Assembly (NCBI GenBank): GCA_032358165.1
Contig: JAALGY010000015.1
Location: 2,046,001-2,110,000 of the forward strand
Source of the DNA: Diplosphaera chodatii
Lineage: Eukaryota; Chlorophyta; Trebouxiophyceae; Prasiolales; Stichococcaceae
DNA length: 64,000 bases
Direction of reading: 5' to 3'
The number at the start of each line of letters is the position of its first letter. Position 1 is the stretch's first letter. Positions 1-12,600 of the stretch are shown in pieces. The position numbers and the translations under genes were made by a program. Below the pieces are notes generated by a model, which saw only the letters and a list, made by a program, of their open reading frames with translations, ran no database searches and had not been told where the DNA came from.

Positions 1-223
1 GCTGGTGTCGACTGGGACAAGTGGCAGCTTGGTTTGGCACATGCAGCAGCGAGCCTGTGCATGATCCCTACCATATTGGGAGCCCTATGCGCTCTGGCTG
101 CGGAACATGCTGAACATAGCTTCCACACTGTGATTCGCATTATGTGCCAATGTTGACGCAAGCCCACAGCCGAGACCCCACTACCATTGCCGACTGATCG
201 CTACCAGCATCAGCGTCCCTGTC

Positions 224-2816
224 TCACAAGCGATAATTGGGCTTGAGGTTGGCAAGCCGCTGCGTCAGGTGCACTTTGTTCACGGGGTCGCCGCCGGCGG
301 CATTGCGGCTGCGCTCGTCCCACAGCACCTATGTTTTCAATAGTAGTTTCACACAGCCTCGTCATTGCCACAGTGGCTGATGCACGACACCTGGCTCGTA
401 CTGTGTCACGCCGGACATGCCAAATGCTGAGTCTGTAAAGGACATGTGCTCACCGACAGTGCCGCCTTGCCAGGACCGCTGAGCGACATGACAGCCAGGT
501 CGAAGCGCGGCACATCTGGCAGCTTGACCAGCAGGTCCACCTGCGGGCAGCGCAGGCAGCATGCCTCAACGAAGCAGTGTTTCAGCACAGCACACAGCAA
601 GCTGCAATTGCACGCAGCTGTGCAGAAGCGGCAGCTAGCTGCAACATCTCCTGCATCAGCAAGCTCGGATGAGGGATTGTTCTCTAGCGTGACAGATCCT
701 CGACATCCGTACTGCGTGGTCAGCGTCGCAGTCCTCGGCCAGCAGCGACAGCAGCGGGGGCAGCAGCGACGCCAGCAGCGGCGCCGTCAGGGACGCCTTC
801 AGCAGCGTCGGCAGCTGCTGCGGCCGCAGCAGCAGCAAGAACTGCGCCTGCTGCTCTGGGCGGCCGGCCAAGCTGCGCCACGTGCGCTCGAAGTCCAGCC
901 CTGCAAGCATGAACACATGGATGTCGTCAACCGCCGTGCATCCTGTCGTGGGTACTGCCAACTCCCGGCCTCCCCCCTGACAAGGCACTGCAGCTGGCTC
1001 GTAGATCATAATATGCCACAGAAGCAGCAGCACTGGAAAGATCACGTGTTTGCATACCATTTGTTGGTCGTTTGAGCTTCACAGGGCCACTTCCGCCGCT
1101 GCCTGGCCTGGATAGCTGTACCGCGGCAGTGACCGGAGCACTTGCCGTTGCGGGCGAAGCTGCTGCATGGCCATTCTGCTGTGGCGCTGAAGCCATGCTG
1201 CTTGTTACTGACTCAGGAGCAACTGTTTCGTGCGGCGGGCTGCCTACATGGTTGCTGGCCACGCCGTGGCCGTTGGCAAGAGGTGGCATCATATCGGATG
1301 TCGTTTGAGTTGCCGGACCAGGCTGAGCTGTGTCTGTATCCGGGGGCGACTGGGCAGGCGCACTGGGTGGCGGCAGGCCTTGCACAGCCACATTGCCAGG
1401 GCGGGCTGACGGGCTTTGCGGCAGTGGCATAGCAGCAGGCGACGCTGGCGGAGTCGCCTGCGAGGCTTGCTGCGCTGGTTCCGTGGGACTTGCAACAGCT
1501 GTCGGCTGCACAGCTGTCGGCATTGCCGAACCTGCCTGCTCTTGTCCAGCAGCCGATGCCGCTGGCACGGCTGTGACGGCTGCAGGGGTCCCACCGTCGC
1601 CCGCATCGCGGATCCGGATCTGATGCACCTGATCTGGCCTTGGCGTCCCAGTTACCGCATGATACCTGCTGCCAAATGGGGTACTAGCAACTCGCATGTG
1701 ACATCGCGATGATCACGCCATGCTGGCACAGTGTAAGATGGCTAATTGTCGGGCGCATGCCTGTCGATCGCAGCAGCCCGCTCTGCTACGAGGGGCTTGC
1801 TGCCAGGCTGGAGCCGCACGGCATACTCCAGGTCGGCGATCGCGCCCATATGGTTCCCCTGCTCCGCACGCGCAGCTGCTCGTCGCTGGTATGCCTGCCA
1901 GCAGGAGGGAGAGTCAGCCATATGCATGGTTATATATGTTGCACAGCATGCACCTTCCTGCACAGCTGTCAGCTGATGGGCCCGCCACATGGTGTGGAGG
2001 CGTTTGACGCCCAGACGGGCTAGATGACGGACCTTGATGTAGGCGGGCTCCAGGTCGATTGCTGACGTGCTGTCGGCCTCTGCCGCCGCAAAGTCGCGCA
2101 GCTTCAGGGACGCCATGGCACGGTTGGCAAACGCCAGGTGCGTGGTCTTCACGCGCAGGCTGGCTGTGTACGCCTCCCGCGCCAGGTCATACTTGCCGTC
2201 CTGCACCATGCAAGCACAGATGGATGACCTGCAGATAACATTCGACATCGGCAGCGTTTCACACTGGCAGCAGGGGGTGCCGCATTGCCGACTTGCCACT
2301 TGGCGAGGTTCTCCATTCAGAAGTGACGTGCGGACCACCTTGAACAGGGCATTGCCGCGCTCTCGGTGCGTGTCCCGTGCCTCTGGACTGTCCGCACTGG
2401 CGCTGTCGCCGCTGCGGTCGAAGGTGAAACCTGCATCGGGCTTGCTCTTGCCTGATCGCTGCCTGGTAGCTGCTCCAGCGTCACCGTGATGAGCGGCGAT
2501 GGATCTAGTGCCGGCTTCCTGCTGCACCCCGCCACATGACGTCATCAGTGCCTTGCCAGCATTATCAAACGTTCCTCAGCACCTAACATAACCAACTCAG
2601 CCACAGTGCTCATGGATGCAGTGGCATCGGCGGCTGCACCTGGTCATTGTTGGCGCCACTGATCGCAGGCGCCTTTGGTCGGCGAGCGGCAGCAGCCTTC
2701 AAGGCAGCATCCTTCTTCCTGGCCTGCTCCGCAAACTTCTGCAGCTCCCTGATGTTGTCCTGCATTTCTAGTGCCTGTCTTCGGATGGCCTCCTGGGTTT
2801 CCCTGCTGCTCGCCAT
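224..2816 (-). CDS. RPAP3: RPAP3, R2TP co-chaperone subunit with TPR and RPAP3_C domains
   Basis: RPAP3 links HSP90 to the R2TP complex that assembles RNA polymerase II and other large complexes. Hand-derived exons on the minus strand: 2816-2640, 2521-2339, 2200-2033, 1894-1761, 1665-1058, 900-713, 540-454, 328-224. They join in frame to about 549 aa. Exon 1 carries the typical N-terminus (MASSRETQEAIRR, then an IRELQKFAEQ helix). Exons 2-4 encode three TPR-like helices pairs (RERGNALFK, FANRAMASLKLRDF, AYQRRAAARAEQGN). Exon 5 is a long Pro/Ala/Gln/Ser linker of about 200 aa. Exons 6-8 are the RPAP3_C domain (FERTWRSLAG, LLLLRPQQLPTLLK, RFDLAVMSLSG, VLWDERS) ending NLKPNYRL. The exon 4/5 join works only with a GC donor (AG|GCATGC) and is the weakest point. 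Identification is firm; the linker is low complexity and probably disordered. Confidence 0.9.
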
Positions 2817-3277
2817 CGCGGAGTCGCCTGGTGCACGATGGCGCAGATGCTTGTGTTGTACAGTGACGCTGCAAGCTGCGATGGCCCAGCTCTCACCAGT
2901 GGATCCAGATTGAGCAGATGTACACTAATCAATGCGGCATGTGCCCGAGTGCCAAAGTTTTTCGCGCCAGCGCGCCAATGCATCTCGGCGTTTCATTTGA
3001 CACCCTGGTCATCCACCCTGGCGGTACAGACTCTGATGTGCAATGGCGTGCAGAATATCTTGCGCACAGGTTACCATTGTATACCTCGCATATGTCCTCT
3101 TCGAATGCTTCTCTGTGGCCGCTGGGTCTAATGCTGGCATGCACTGCACCTGCACCTCCTACACACCGCCGCCACTCCTGAGGCATGTAATCGCAGGCTG
3201 CAATGCACATGCTCACACGAGTGCCAGCTGAGAAGCCTGATGACCAGGCGTCAGTTTGCTAAAGCGAGCATGACACC
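2817..3277. promoter_or_regulatory. Divergent intergenic region, RPAP3 / XPA
   Basis: This 461-bp stretch separates the start codons of two genes transcribed away from each other, so it should hold both promoters and 5' UTRs. I see no TATA box or recognisable operator, and no convincing coding potential. Its role is inferred from position only. Confidence 0.45.
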
Positions 3278-3835
3278 ATGCTGGACATGGAGGCCGCAGC
3301 AGAGCACAGCGGCGGCATGGAACGCAGCGGCAGCGGCACGTGCAGCGACTGCGGCAGCATCAGCTACAGCCGGCAGTGGCAGGATACTTTCGGGGTGAAG
3401 CTATGCAACGAATGCAAAGGCAACTACTCCCTCATATCCAAGGGCACCGCAAAGCAGAAGTATGCTGTGACGGATGGCGATCTCAAGAGGTTGGGCACCA
3501 TAGAAAAGCCGAATCCACAATACAAACAGGGTGCCCCAATGCAGCTGTACCTTGAACATCAGGTAGAGGAAGCCAGTCTGATGAAGCATGGCAGCGAGGA
3601 TCAGAGGGAGCTGCGGATCGAGGAGCTCCGCCATGCCCGGTCAGGCCCTGGCAAGGCTGCCAAGACCAAGTTAGACGAGCGCAAGGCAGCAGCTCTTCAG
3701 GCGCGCATCGCAGGCACCAAGAAACGTGTGTCCACAGATGTGCCACGCATCAGCAGGGTGTTCAGCAGGGGCAGCAATGAAACCAGCAGCAAGGGCTCCC
3801 CCAAGGCGGCTGCAGTTGATGTTGAGGAGATTTAG
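3278..3835 (+). CDS. XPA: XPA/Rad14-type DNA damage-binding repair protein
   Basis: Single-exon gene of 185 aa. XPA verifies damage and organises the pre-incision complex in nucleotide excision repair. The zinc finger is visible at about residues 22-46 as CSDC, 17 residues, CNEC; the C-x2-C-x17-C-x2-C spacing is the same as in animal XPA. It is followed by the DNA-binding half: an LISKGTAKQKYAVTDGDL stretch, KPNPQ, PMQLYLEHQVE and a Lys/Arg/Glu-rich helix. The protein is shorter than human XPA (273 aa) and lacks most of the N-terminal region that binds RPA32 and ERCC1 in animals. The C-terminal 45 residues are Ser/Lys rich. The start chosen is the first ATG of the open frame; a second one (MDMEAA) lies two codons on. 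It is divergent from RPAP3. Confidence 0.9.
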   Translation: MLDMEAAAEHSGGMERSGSGTCSDCGSISYSRQWQDTFGVKLCNECKGNYSLISKGTAKQKYAVTDGDLKRLGTIEKPNPQYKQGAPMQLYLEHQVEEASLMKHGSEDQRELRIEELRHARSGPGKAAKTKLDERKAAALQARIAGTKKRVSTDVPRISRVFSRGSNETSSKGSPKAAAVDVEEI

Positions 3836-4025
3836 TCCTTCAACAAGGTCCTCCACGGTAGTGACAGGAGCTGCACCTTGGTATGCGGTCACAGCTGCAT
3901 GCGATGGTGCCAATTGACCTCACAAGGCGCTGGCAGCGGTTTGCAATGCTGCCAACTCTGTAGCAATGACCAAGGATTTTCTAAACCATCAGCAATGTAC
4001 ACTCAAGCCAGAGCGTGGCTACAAC

Positions 4026-5875
4026 TTAGATATGTCTCTGATGGTGGGCCTTGGTTCTGGATGGCAAGTGCGCCAGTGATACCTCCCGCTGCTTTACGCT
4101 GTCCTTTGCGTCATGCACCACGAGGATGAGGCCAGAGATGACGCCGATGCCACCCAAGTCCCATGCTGTGGGCCGTTCTCCCAGAAACAGAAAAGATAGC
4201 ACCGTGCCCATGAGCGGCTGAAGTGCCTGAAATGACGCCACCTGCGAGGCTGGCAGCACGCTGGTCGCCCACGTCAACAAGTAGTACCCCAGTATGCTCG
4301 CCACGCAGATCCTGCGGCACAGTGGCAAAGTCGCACTTCAGCGGTGTCCAGAACCTATGCTTTGCCGGTCAGCAAGGCGCAGTCTGATATCGGACAGCTG
4401 GTGATACCCCGAAGCTGCCAGCAGCTGCCCCACCAGTATACCAATGGCCCTAACATGGCCGTGGGCACGGTCCACTCGTTCCGTTGCACTGTTGCAGCGG
4501 CTGTTGCGCCCATCAAGGTAGCTGCAACGATGTATGCCCATGCTGCAATGCACACCGGGTTGTACTTGCCCACCAGGTGCTTCGCCAGAATATAGTACAG
4601 TGCCTGCGGGTTGATGAGGAAGAAACATAGACACTGTCCAAATGACAGCACACGGGCACTGCTACATGCCGCTGAATGCAGGGTATCCGCACAGCTGGGA
4701 AATCTGCTGTGCTGGTGTGCCTACCATGCTGACAGTGTTGGCGGCAAGACACAGGCAGCCCAGCAGCATGTGGTTGCCGCCACCGCTGCCCTTGGCGTCG
4801 CTCTTCATCACACCGCCCAGCACCTGCGATACAAGCCACCGCTTGACAAACCGTCCCATTCTGAGCTGCTCTTGACAACGCAAGGTCCTTTACAGCAGAG
4901 CCTCTCGGCTAACATCCACTGCCCACCATGCAGACTGAGCCCGCCACGGCCAGCAGGATGCCGACAAACTTCTGCAGCGAGCCAGCTTCGAGGCCCAGCA
5001 GCACGCCCAGCAGCGCCGTGATGACAGGTATGGACGGCTGCATGCACGTCGCCAGCATCACCCCGCTCATGTCGATGCCCAGAATGTAGAAGAGCTGCAG
5101 GAAATGCGAGCGTACATTGCACACAATTTGAGATCACTGGCCGATTCGACACAAGCATCCACGAGCGAAGCCAGCATGTGAGGTCATGATGCTCGTCTGG
5201 GCAGACAGCATGCTGTGTCCAAGGCTCTGCAGCACCCCACCTGGTTGAGGAAGAGGCAGAGGCCAAGTCCGCCGATTGCCAGCAAGTCTGCCCGCCTTGG
5301 ACCAGCACCTGTCATTGGAATTCAACCTTCCAACCTTTGACTGCCCAAACGGAGCTGGGATGATAGGTGTAGCCGGACGGCTAGTAAGCCTAGCCTGCAA
5401 CCACAGCGCTCACCTGTTGTGGCATAGGCGATGCAGCATAAAACGGGCCCCGCTATTGCCTCGCGGACAAAGGCAAAAATGACGGGGTGGAAGTGCAGCC
5501 CCTGGACGAGGCGGAAGCTGGACTTGAGGTACACGCTGCCCACGACGAAGCTGGTCTGCACCCCTGCAACTGCAAGCTGGCAGTGCAGCGCCTTGTTCTC
5601 AGTGAAGAATGCCGACCGCCCTGCGGCAGCATCAACGGCGTGATCGCCGATGGGGTACGTCAGCGGAGGGCCTTCACGCGCCTCGCAGGTGAAGCAGACT
5701 TTAAGCTACATGCTAGATTGCAATGGCATGCTTGCTCACCTTGGAAGGCCTTGGGAGGCGTCGAAGGAGGGAGTTCAGACTCCGAACCGTTCAAATCTCG
5801 GTGCACATGCTCGCTGGATGATCGGTCTCGGTCGACGATCTTCACAAAGCCGGGCTGCGGCCCTGCCCATGCCAT
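4026..5875 (-). CDS. Drug/metabolite transporter (EamA, WAT1-like) membrane protein
   Basis: Minus-strand exons 5875-5740, 5671-5414, 5308-5241, 5094-4927, 4823-4725, 4633-4434 and 4311-4026 join in frame to about 404 aa. The first 45 residues are polar. Ten hydrophobic segments follow, in two EamA-like halves: VQTSFVVGSVYLKSSFRL, a TM segment ending IAYATT, LLAIGGLGLCLFLNQ, GVMLATCMQPSIPVI, FVGILLAVAGSVCMV, LLGCLCLAANTVSM, a FFLINPQALYYILAK stretch, IAAWAYIVAATLMG, SILGYYLLTWATSVLP, and SFQALQPLMGTVLSFLF with GIGVISGLILVV at the end. Plant relatives (WAT1/UMAMIT group) sit in plasma membrane or tonoplast and move amino acids, auxin or other metabolites; the substrate here cannot be read from sequence. 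The exon 1/2 acceptor (AAG) is uncertain; all other junctions are GT-AG. Confidence 0.85.
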
Positions 5876-6102
5876 GCCAGTTGCGTGATCGGCCAGGCTG
5901 GAGGTGCTACCTTTGACCGTCACATTCTGAAGTGTGCCTCCCGACACTACGCTTTCACCGATGTCTCACTTGATGCAATGCTGGGCTCAGTTTGCAATGG
6001 CAGACCCTGTGTACAAGCCCCGTTTGCCAAACTTGTTTGTACTGCGTCCCTTGAGCAGCAGATACTTATTCCCCGTAGTGTGCAATGCCGCTGCGCACAG
6101 CT

Positions 6103-6519
6103 TCAAGGGATCAATAGAAGCACGAGGCCTGCGAGACGTTTGCAAGCACGCAGCTGGTGTGTGGCACCTTGCAACGTTGCAATCCCCGCGCTGTGAAATC
6201 GCTGCATCACGAGATCACGTGCCTGGCGCTTTTGTGCTTCGAGCTTCCACAGATCCAGGCCAGTGCTTGCCAGATCGCTGTCATGCTGTGCTTCAGCAGC
6301 TTCTAGTTTCAGCAAATGTGCAGCGTAAAACTGGTTCAATCGACTTGGCATCGACCGGACTACCCCTGGACGACGATCACCAATCTGAATACGGTTTTGG
6401 TTCCGGAAGTCCAGCTTGAACCTCAGGCCTTTCAGCGTACTTTCTATCTGGGTAGTCAGTACTGGAAGTTGAGCATGGTGATCCTGCGATTCATGTCGTG
6501 GGATCGCCACTTCTGCCAC
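6103..6519 (-). CDS. Hypothetical ORF, unsupported
   Basis: An open frame of about 138 codons lies in the gap between the transporter and RIC1. Its central part (QIESTLKGLRFKLDF, then RLNQFYAAHLLKLEAAE) is helical and charged like real protein, but it has no ATG at a sensible place (the open frame starts at GTG and extends upstream across the RIC1 promoter) and I do not recognise it. It could be an exon of an unmodelled gene or chance. Confidence 0.22.
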   Translation of the reverse strand: MAEVAIPRHESQDHHAQLPVLTTQIESTLKGLRFKLDFRNQNRIQIGDRRPGVVRSMPSRLNQFYAAHLLKLEAAEAQHDSDLASTGLDLWKLEAQKRQARDLVMQRFHSAGIATLQGATHQLRACKRLAGLVLLLIP

Positions 6520-6610
6520 TGTGGCAACGGCAGGGTCATGTACCGAGCTGCCTAGTGCAGCATGGCGCCGCTGCTGTGAGCCAACTCGCCCCTTGGCAGG
6601 AGAAGCCGCT

Positions 6611-9600
6611 ATGTACTTTGCTTACGGCTGGCCCAGAGCATTTGACGCGAGTGGCAGCACACCGCAACAGGCCCCAGACAGCAGCAGCGACATCCAGCGC
6701 GGGGCTGCCTCCGATGCTGCTGAGGCATTGGGCGCCACTGCTGCCCGCTCGATCGTGCAGATCCTCACGGACGATGACTTCATCGTTGTCGTCACCGGCA
6801 GCAGCGTGCAGGTGACCTCAGAGCGGGGCTGTCACCTTTTGGGTTCATGCATGCGCTGCATGTGCAGCTCATACCGCAGCACTGTTTGCACGCTTCAATC
6901 TTGCTCAGCCACATTGCACGGCCATGTCTCTGCAGGTGTGGTCAGGAGGCATGCACCGCATCCGCCTAGGTAGCGCATGGCGCTCCCAGGACGCTGTGCG
7001 GACTGAGGGCGCCAACAAGCGTGCCTTCTGGAGCTCCTCGCGCCGCCTGCTGGCCGTCATTGTGCGCTCCTATCAATGTGGCTCGACGCCCACTGTCCGT
7101 TGTGCGCCAGTGGTACTGCCAAGTAGGCAAGGAGGTGCAAGTAGCTGGCGACCTGGCCACCAAGTTGGAGGTGCACCCCTGCAGACGCACAGCAATGTGC
7201 TACACTACTATGGCGTGCGCGCCTCCAAAGCGGACGCTGTGCCGGCGACAGCAGCGGGGTCGGGTGCAGGCGGCACGCTGCCAGTCAAGCGGCTGGATGT
7301 GTTCCTGGAACGCAGCGTCGTCATCGAAGGCAGTGCCCTCTGTGCGGATGTCACTGGCGACAGCCGGACAGTGCTGCTCGGCATGGCAGACGGCACCCTG
7401 CGCACATACTCCTGGCACGCTCAGGTGAAAGTGTGGCACCACCCTGAGCTCTCGTGGCTTCGCTCTTTGTCTCCTCTGTACAAATCAGCTACAGTCAGTC
7501 GTCCGAGGACCAGCTTGTCATTGCAACACTGCCACTAGATGACCATGCTTGGCTTTCTGCAGTTCAAAGGCAGCGTGGCTCCGTTCAAGCTTGCTGAGGA
7601 CTCGCAGCGACAGCGGCCCTTTCACAGCAGCCGCTCCGGCGAGCTGCGCAGCAGTAGCAGTATGCTCCTCTTGCTCACTGTCCGCACTGTGTGGGCATAG
7701 GTGGAGATCACATATTACACATACGCTAACGACACGGTGCAAGTCTGTGCTGCACAGTCGTGGTGGAATGCCAGCAGTGCGTCCATGCATTGCAGGCAGC
7801 AGTCTTGCTACAGTGCCGCCAACTCCAGCATGGCCACAGCCCACATCCTCGCCTGGAGGCCTATATACCAGTTCATCAGCGGGACTGTATGGCACCTCGT
7901 CAGTGGGGCTGCACTCGGTGCCGTCAGTGGAGGCCCCCATAACGCCTGCAGGCGGCACAGCAGAGTCCAGCATCGTGGCATTGGATTACGCCTCTGTGTT
8001 GCGGCTGCTGGTGAGCCACAGCTGCCCAGACCCTGAAATGCCGTGCACGTGATGCTTGAAGTCTGGCAGATGGTTCCCAGCTGGCCAGGTTGGACAGTTG
8101 CACTGGTAAAACTTGCTGGCAGGCCGTGGTGCTGGCGGATGGGAGGTGTGCTGTGTGCCGCGCCGGCAGCAGCGGCCTGTCGTCCTCGGAGCCGATCCAG
8201 CTCAGCCACTTCGTGTGTCGTGCTGGCTCTGGCGCAACCAGCGCACGCATAGGTGCGCGTGAAACTTCTCAGCTCATGTGCCCTGCACGACCTGGCCTGA
8301 CTGAAGGTACTGTGTATGTATACCTGGATTTGCCACGACTGAAGCACTCGGCCGGCAACCTTGAAGCGCGGCGCGTGCTCCTGCAGGTGTGACAGTGCAG
8401 CTCATAGCGATTGGCCTGGGATCTGGCGATGTGGCGCTGCACAAGCTGTACGGCCGTGCAGGGCGGCGGTCCAATGACCCAGCCTACACAGAGCCGCTGC
8501 GCATTCTTTCCATGTACGCTCCACCAGTGTTGAGATGCCTGACAGACATTTCTGAGTTTAAGTTTCACGGCATCACTGTCGCCCTCAGCAGCGCAGCAAT
8601 GCTGAACGAATCTGCACAAGACTGTGATGTGTGGCGTCTTCTGCAGGTACGATTGGGGCTACACTCCAGAGGCGCTGGGCGGCATCGCAGCGCTGCACTG
8701 GTCGCCGGACAACCGCGCACTTGCAGTGGGCACTTGCTGATTTCGCATAACCCAACTATGAAACTGCACACAACCTTGAGTGCTGTGCTGCCAGCGGCCA
8801 AATAATGATGGCTCAGCAGTCTGTGGTGCCTACCTAGGTGGGCTGGGAGTGGCGGGGCATTGCAGTGTGGTCACCCTCGGGGTGCCGGCTGATGTGCTCA
8901 TTGCGGCAGGCGGCAAATGGTGCTGCGATGACGCCTCGCACCGCAGCATCACTGCTGTCGCCCTTCACAGCCGAGAATGGGGTGCAGCCGCAGCCGCTGG
9001 AGGTGCGGCCAGCTGCTGCTGTAGACTTTGCATGCACGACATATCAGCAAACTGTTGCCAAGTGTCTTCGTTTTGGTAGAGGACGCAGGCGACCTCGAGA
9101 CATAGAACAGCATTGCATACATCCCACCGCATCCCTGATGCTCGCTGCAGAGCGGCATTGCGTCACTGGCGTGGGGCGCTGGCGGCTTTGCGCTGCTGCT
9201 GGCCGAGGCGCACGCAGCGGGGCCGCCTAAGCTGCTGGAGCTGTCCTTTGCGCACAGCCTGCCGGGGGCCCACCGCGTGCAGCACTTCACCGCGAGCGGC
9301 CCTGCGGCTGCAGAGCAGGGCAGCATCAGGGAGGCGCACCTGCTGCTGGTATGCCCTTGATAGCCTCTTGTCAGCAACTGCAAGCATTTGCAGGACGAGA
9401 GCGGCTGTGTCTGGCATGTGCCTGACCTCATGTCCGGCACGCAATGAGATGCAGGCAGCAGACAGAGTGCTGCTCATGAGCGAGCAGCCCGATGGCAGCG
9501 GAGTGGGCAGTGCCTTTGGCGAAGGAGCTGGCGGCTCCAACTTGAGCGACCTTGATGTGAGCACGATAGTCCACCGCCTGCAACATGGATTGTTAAAAAG

Positions 9601-12600
9601 ACAACCTGCAACTCAGCTCCGGTAGTCTCTGCGATGGTGTGCTGTTAGTTACCCACATTGTGGGTGGCACCGCCACAGGTCCACCACCTGCGGCCGCCCG
9701 CAGCGTACTTAGCAGCGAACTGGCCGCTGCGGCATGCGGCGCTCAGCGCTGATGGCGGGGACCTGGCGGTGGCCGGCCGCCGGGGGCTGGCGCTGTTCGC
9801 CCGGCGCTCCGGCCGCTGGCGCCTGTTCGGCGACATCAGCCAGGAGCGCAGCCTCGGCGTGCAGGTGCTCACGCTTGTTTTGTGGAACACAATGGGCTGT
9901 GGTTTGCAACATTGCGCCACTGCCGCAGCAGTCAAAGGAGAGGCGTCACCGAGCTATTGTTGACAGTTTGTGGGGTATGAGCTGTGCATGCAACAGCATG
10001 TATGCGGGTCTCGCAGGGTCTCCTGTGGTTGCCGCGCATTGTGGTGGCGTGCGCGCAGCTGGCGGCGCCTGGCGGTGCCAAGCCGGCGCTGCAGCCGGGC
10101 TCGCAGCTGCGCCTGTACCCGCGCTCGCATGTGGACGAGGCTTCCTGCCTGGCCCGATGCCCTCTGCATTCGGTGCGTATCTGGGCAACCGAAGGGCAAT
10201 GTGGTGGCATACATTTGCATCCTTGCGCAGGGCAGGGCTTCCACGGTTTAGAGCTCACTGCAGGACTTGCTTGTGTTTGCAAATGCCCAGAAAGATCGCT
10301 ATCTCGCCTGCTGATGTTTTGCGGGATGTTGATAGCCCTTTACAAGGGTACAGTGGGTAGCATGTTGCCATCGAAGGGCCATGGCCTCTTTCAGCATGTC
10401 GACGATTTTGTTTTTGCCACCAGGTGCCGCTCGCAATGGACAGCCTGGACTACCACATCGTGGTCATCCTGCCACCACTGGACATTCGGCTGCTGCGTGT
10501 GGAGCTGAAGCCAGCTACTGGACCGAAGCAGACTGCTGTCGCTCAGCTCACGGTCATGCGCGAGCTGTCCATCATGAGCGTCGGATCCCCGCTGACGGTG
10601 TGCTTCGATGCTCAAATAGCTGGTTTGTGCCCATCGCTGCAGCGATTGCATCCCTGCGCAAAGCTAGCTGCTTCAAGAACACAGCCGCACAGCACAATGC
10701 ACACAGTGCATGAGCATCTTCTCCGGTCATGCTGGAAACTGATCGGACCCTCTGCTGCAGGACATCGCAATTGTCCGGCCGCAGCTAGTTGTGGCGCCTG
10801 GCATCGACTATGGCAAGGGGGGACAGCAGGCTGACCCACGGCATTGCGTGCTGCTGCGCGCCAGTGGCGTCATGACTGTACTGGACCTAGACCAGGGTAT
10901 ACATCAACGCTTTTGCACACATCCATGTGTGTTTGCAGGCCTGGGCATTCACGCACAGCTTCTAGACGTACGTCCGTACGTTGCAGCCAGTAACCTGTTG
11001 GCTTCGGCGTTATCTACTACTGCCGTCTCGTCAACCCCTATGCACTGCTGCAGGGTCGGAGATCACCATTGCTGATGATGTCGAAAGCTTTTGGCTGTCA
11101 GACACCGGCTCGGCAGCCCAGCTCCAGGCAGAGGATGATGCTGCATCGGAAACTGACGGCACATCTGTGGTGACCCGCTGCTTCATCACATGCTGCCTGG
11201 TGCTGATACGCTCTTCTGAACATCTTTTGGCATGAGCATGGGAGCCGCTCTCAGGCCATTGTGTGGCATCAGCCTGCCTCTGAACTGCTGCAGCTGGGAG
11301 TTTCTGGCAGCGAAGCCCTGAGCCGCAGCAGCAGCATGTCCTTGCCGGACAGCTTGGCAGCCAACGGCAGCGGCGTGCGGCGCAGCCCCAGTGACAGGCT
11401 GCTGTCAGTCGACCTGAAGGCTGGCCTTGCAGATGCTGCCGACATATCAGCCTCGACCATGCAAGGTACCACCACGGCTTGCATCATCCGGCCTCTCAGG
11501 GGTTTTTCGGCAGTGCCACAGGCAATGTCAACATGTGGGCAAGACATCGTGATCTGTATGATGTCTGAGGTACTACTTCAGGACGCAGGCTACAGCACAA
11601 TTACCGGATATTAGATGAGCATACAATTTCATCACCATTTCCAGCAGGCTACGGCGACGTTGAGATGCCGTGGTGGACGTACGGCTGGCGGGGCATGCAG
11701 CTGTGGTTCCCGTCCTCGCTGGCGGAGCCGCTGTCCCCCAGCACCGCCCGCGACGCCATGGGCTTCGGCGCCTCCACCGACCCGGAGCTCGAGTTCGACC
11801 GGGAGGTGTACCCCATCGGCATCTCCCTCTCCGACGTCGCCATCCTGGGTGAGCCCCGTCGCCTGCTGCCACATCAGCTGGGGCCTGTGGCAAGATAGGC
11901 CTGTGCCTGGGAATGGGAATGGGAATGCCCTGCTGCCAACATGCAAGGAAACCCTTCATAACGGACTCCTGTTGTTTGTGACATTTACTGTAGGTATGCA
12001 CGACCACATGCTTGAAGTATGCAGGCGTATCGAGACCCCAGGGTGTGCATATGTTGCAGGTGTGACGCAGCGCATACTGCGGAGTCCCGGGGCTGGCGCG
12101 GCCACGACCAGCAGCGCGCCTGGCCACGGCGCATACCCGTGCTTTCATGCAATCCCAGAAAGCCAGCCGGTGCTGCCGTGCTTGCTGCGGAGGCTGCTGC
12201 AGAAGGGCAAGATTGACGCCGCGACTGCTCTAGCAGCCCACCACAGCAGGTAGTTCCTGTTAGTAGCCTACCCACCACCTCCAACATGCCGATCTCGCTC
12301 CATGCATACCATCTTGGTTGCCTGCTTCCAGTGTTGTGCACGGCTGCTCTGCATGTGACATCATCGCATCATACTTGCAGTGCGCCCCACTTCAGCCGGT
12401 CGTTGGAGTGGCTGCTGTTCACAGCACTGGAGGCGAATGCAGACGGCCCCGCCCCAGCCCCAGGCCAGCAGCCCCAGTCCAGCAGGTGCACATAGCACGA
12501 ATGGTGACACGCAGTGCAGTTCCAGTGCAAGTCACTGATGCTGCGCTTGCCTGCGGGACCGTGTCAACAACCCACTCATGCTGCATTGCAGGCAGATATC

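Noticed and set aside
1..223. Possible gene at the left window edge
   Set aside because: Only short frames are present; the stretch is taken as RPAP3 3' flank.
446..1075. 209-codon plus-strand ORF, Gln/Arg rich
   Set aside because: It lies antisense to the RPAP3_C exons, which have clear family matches and in-frame splicing.
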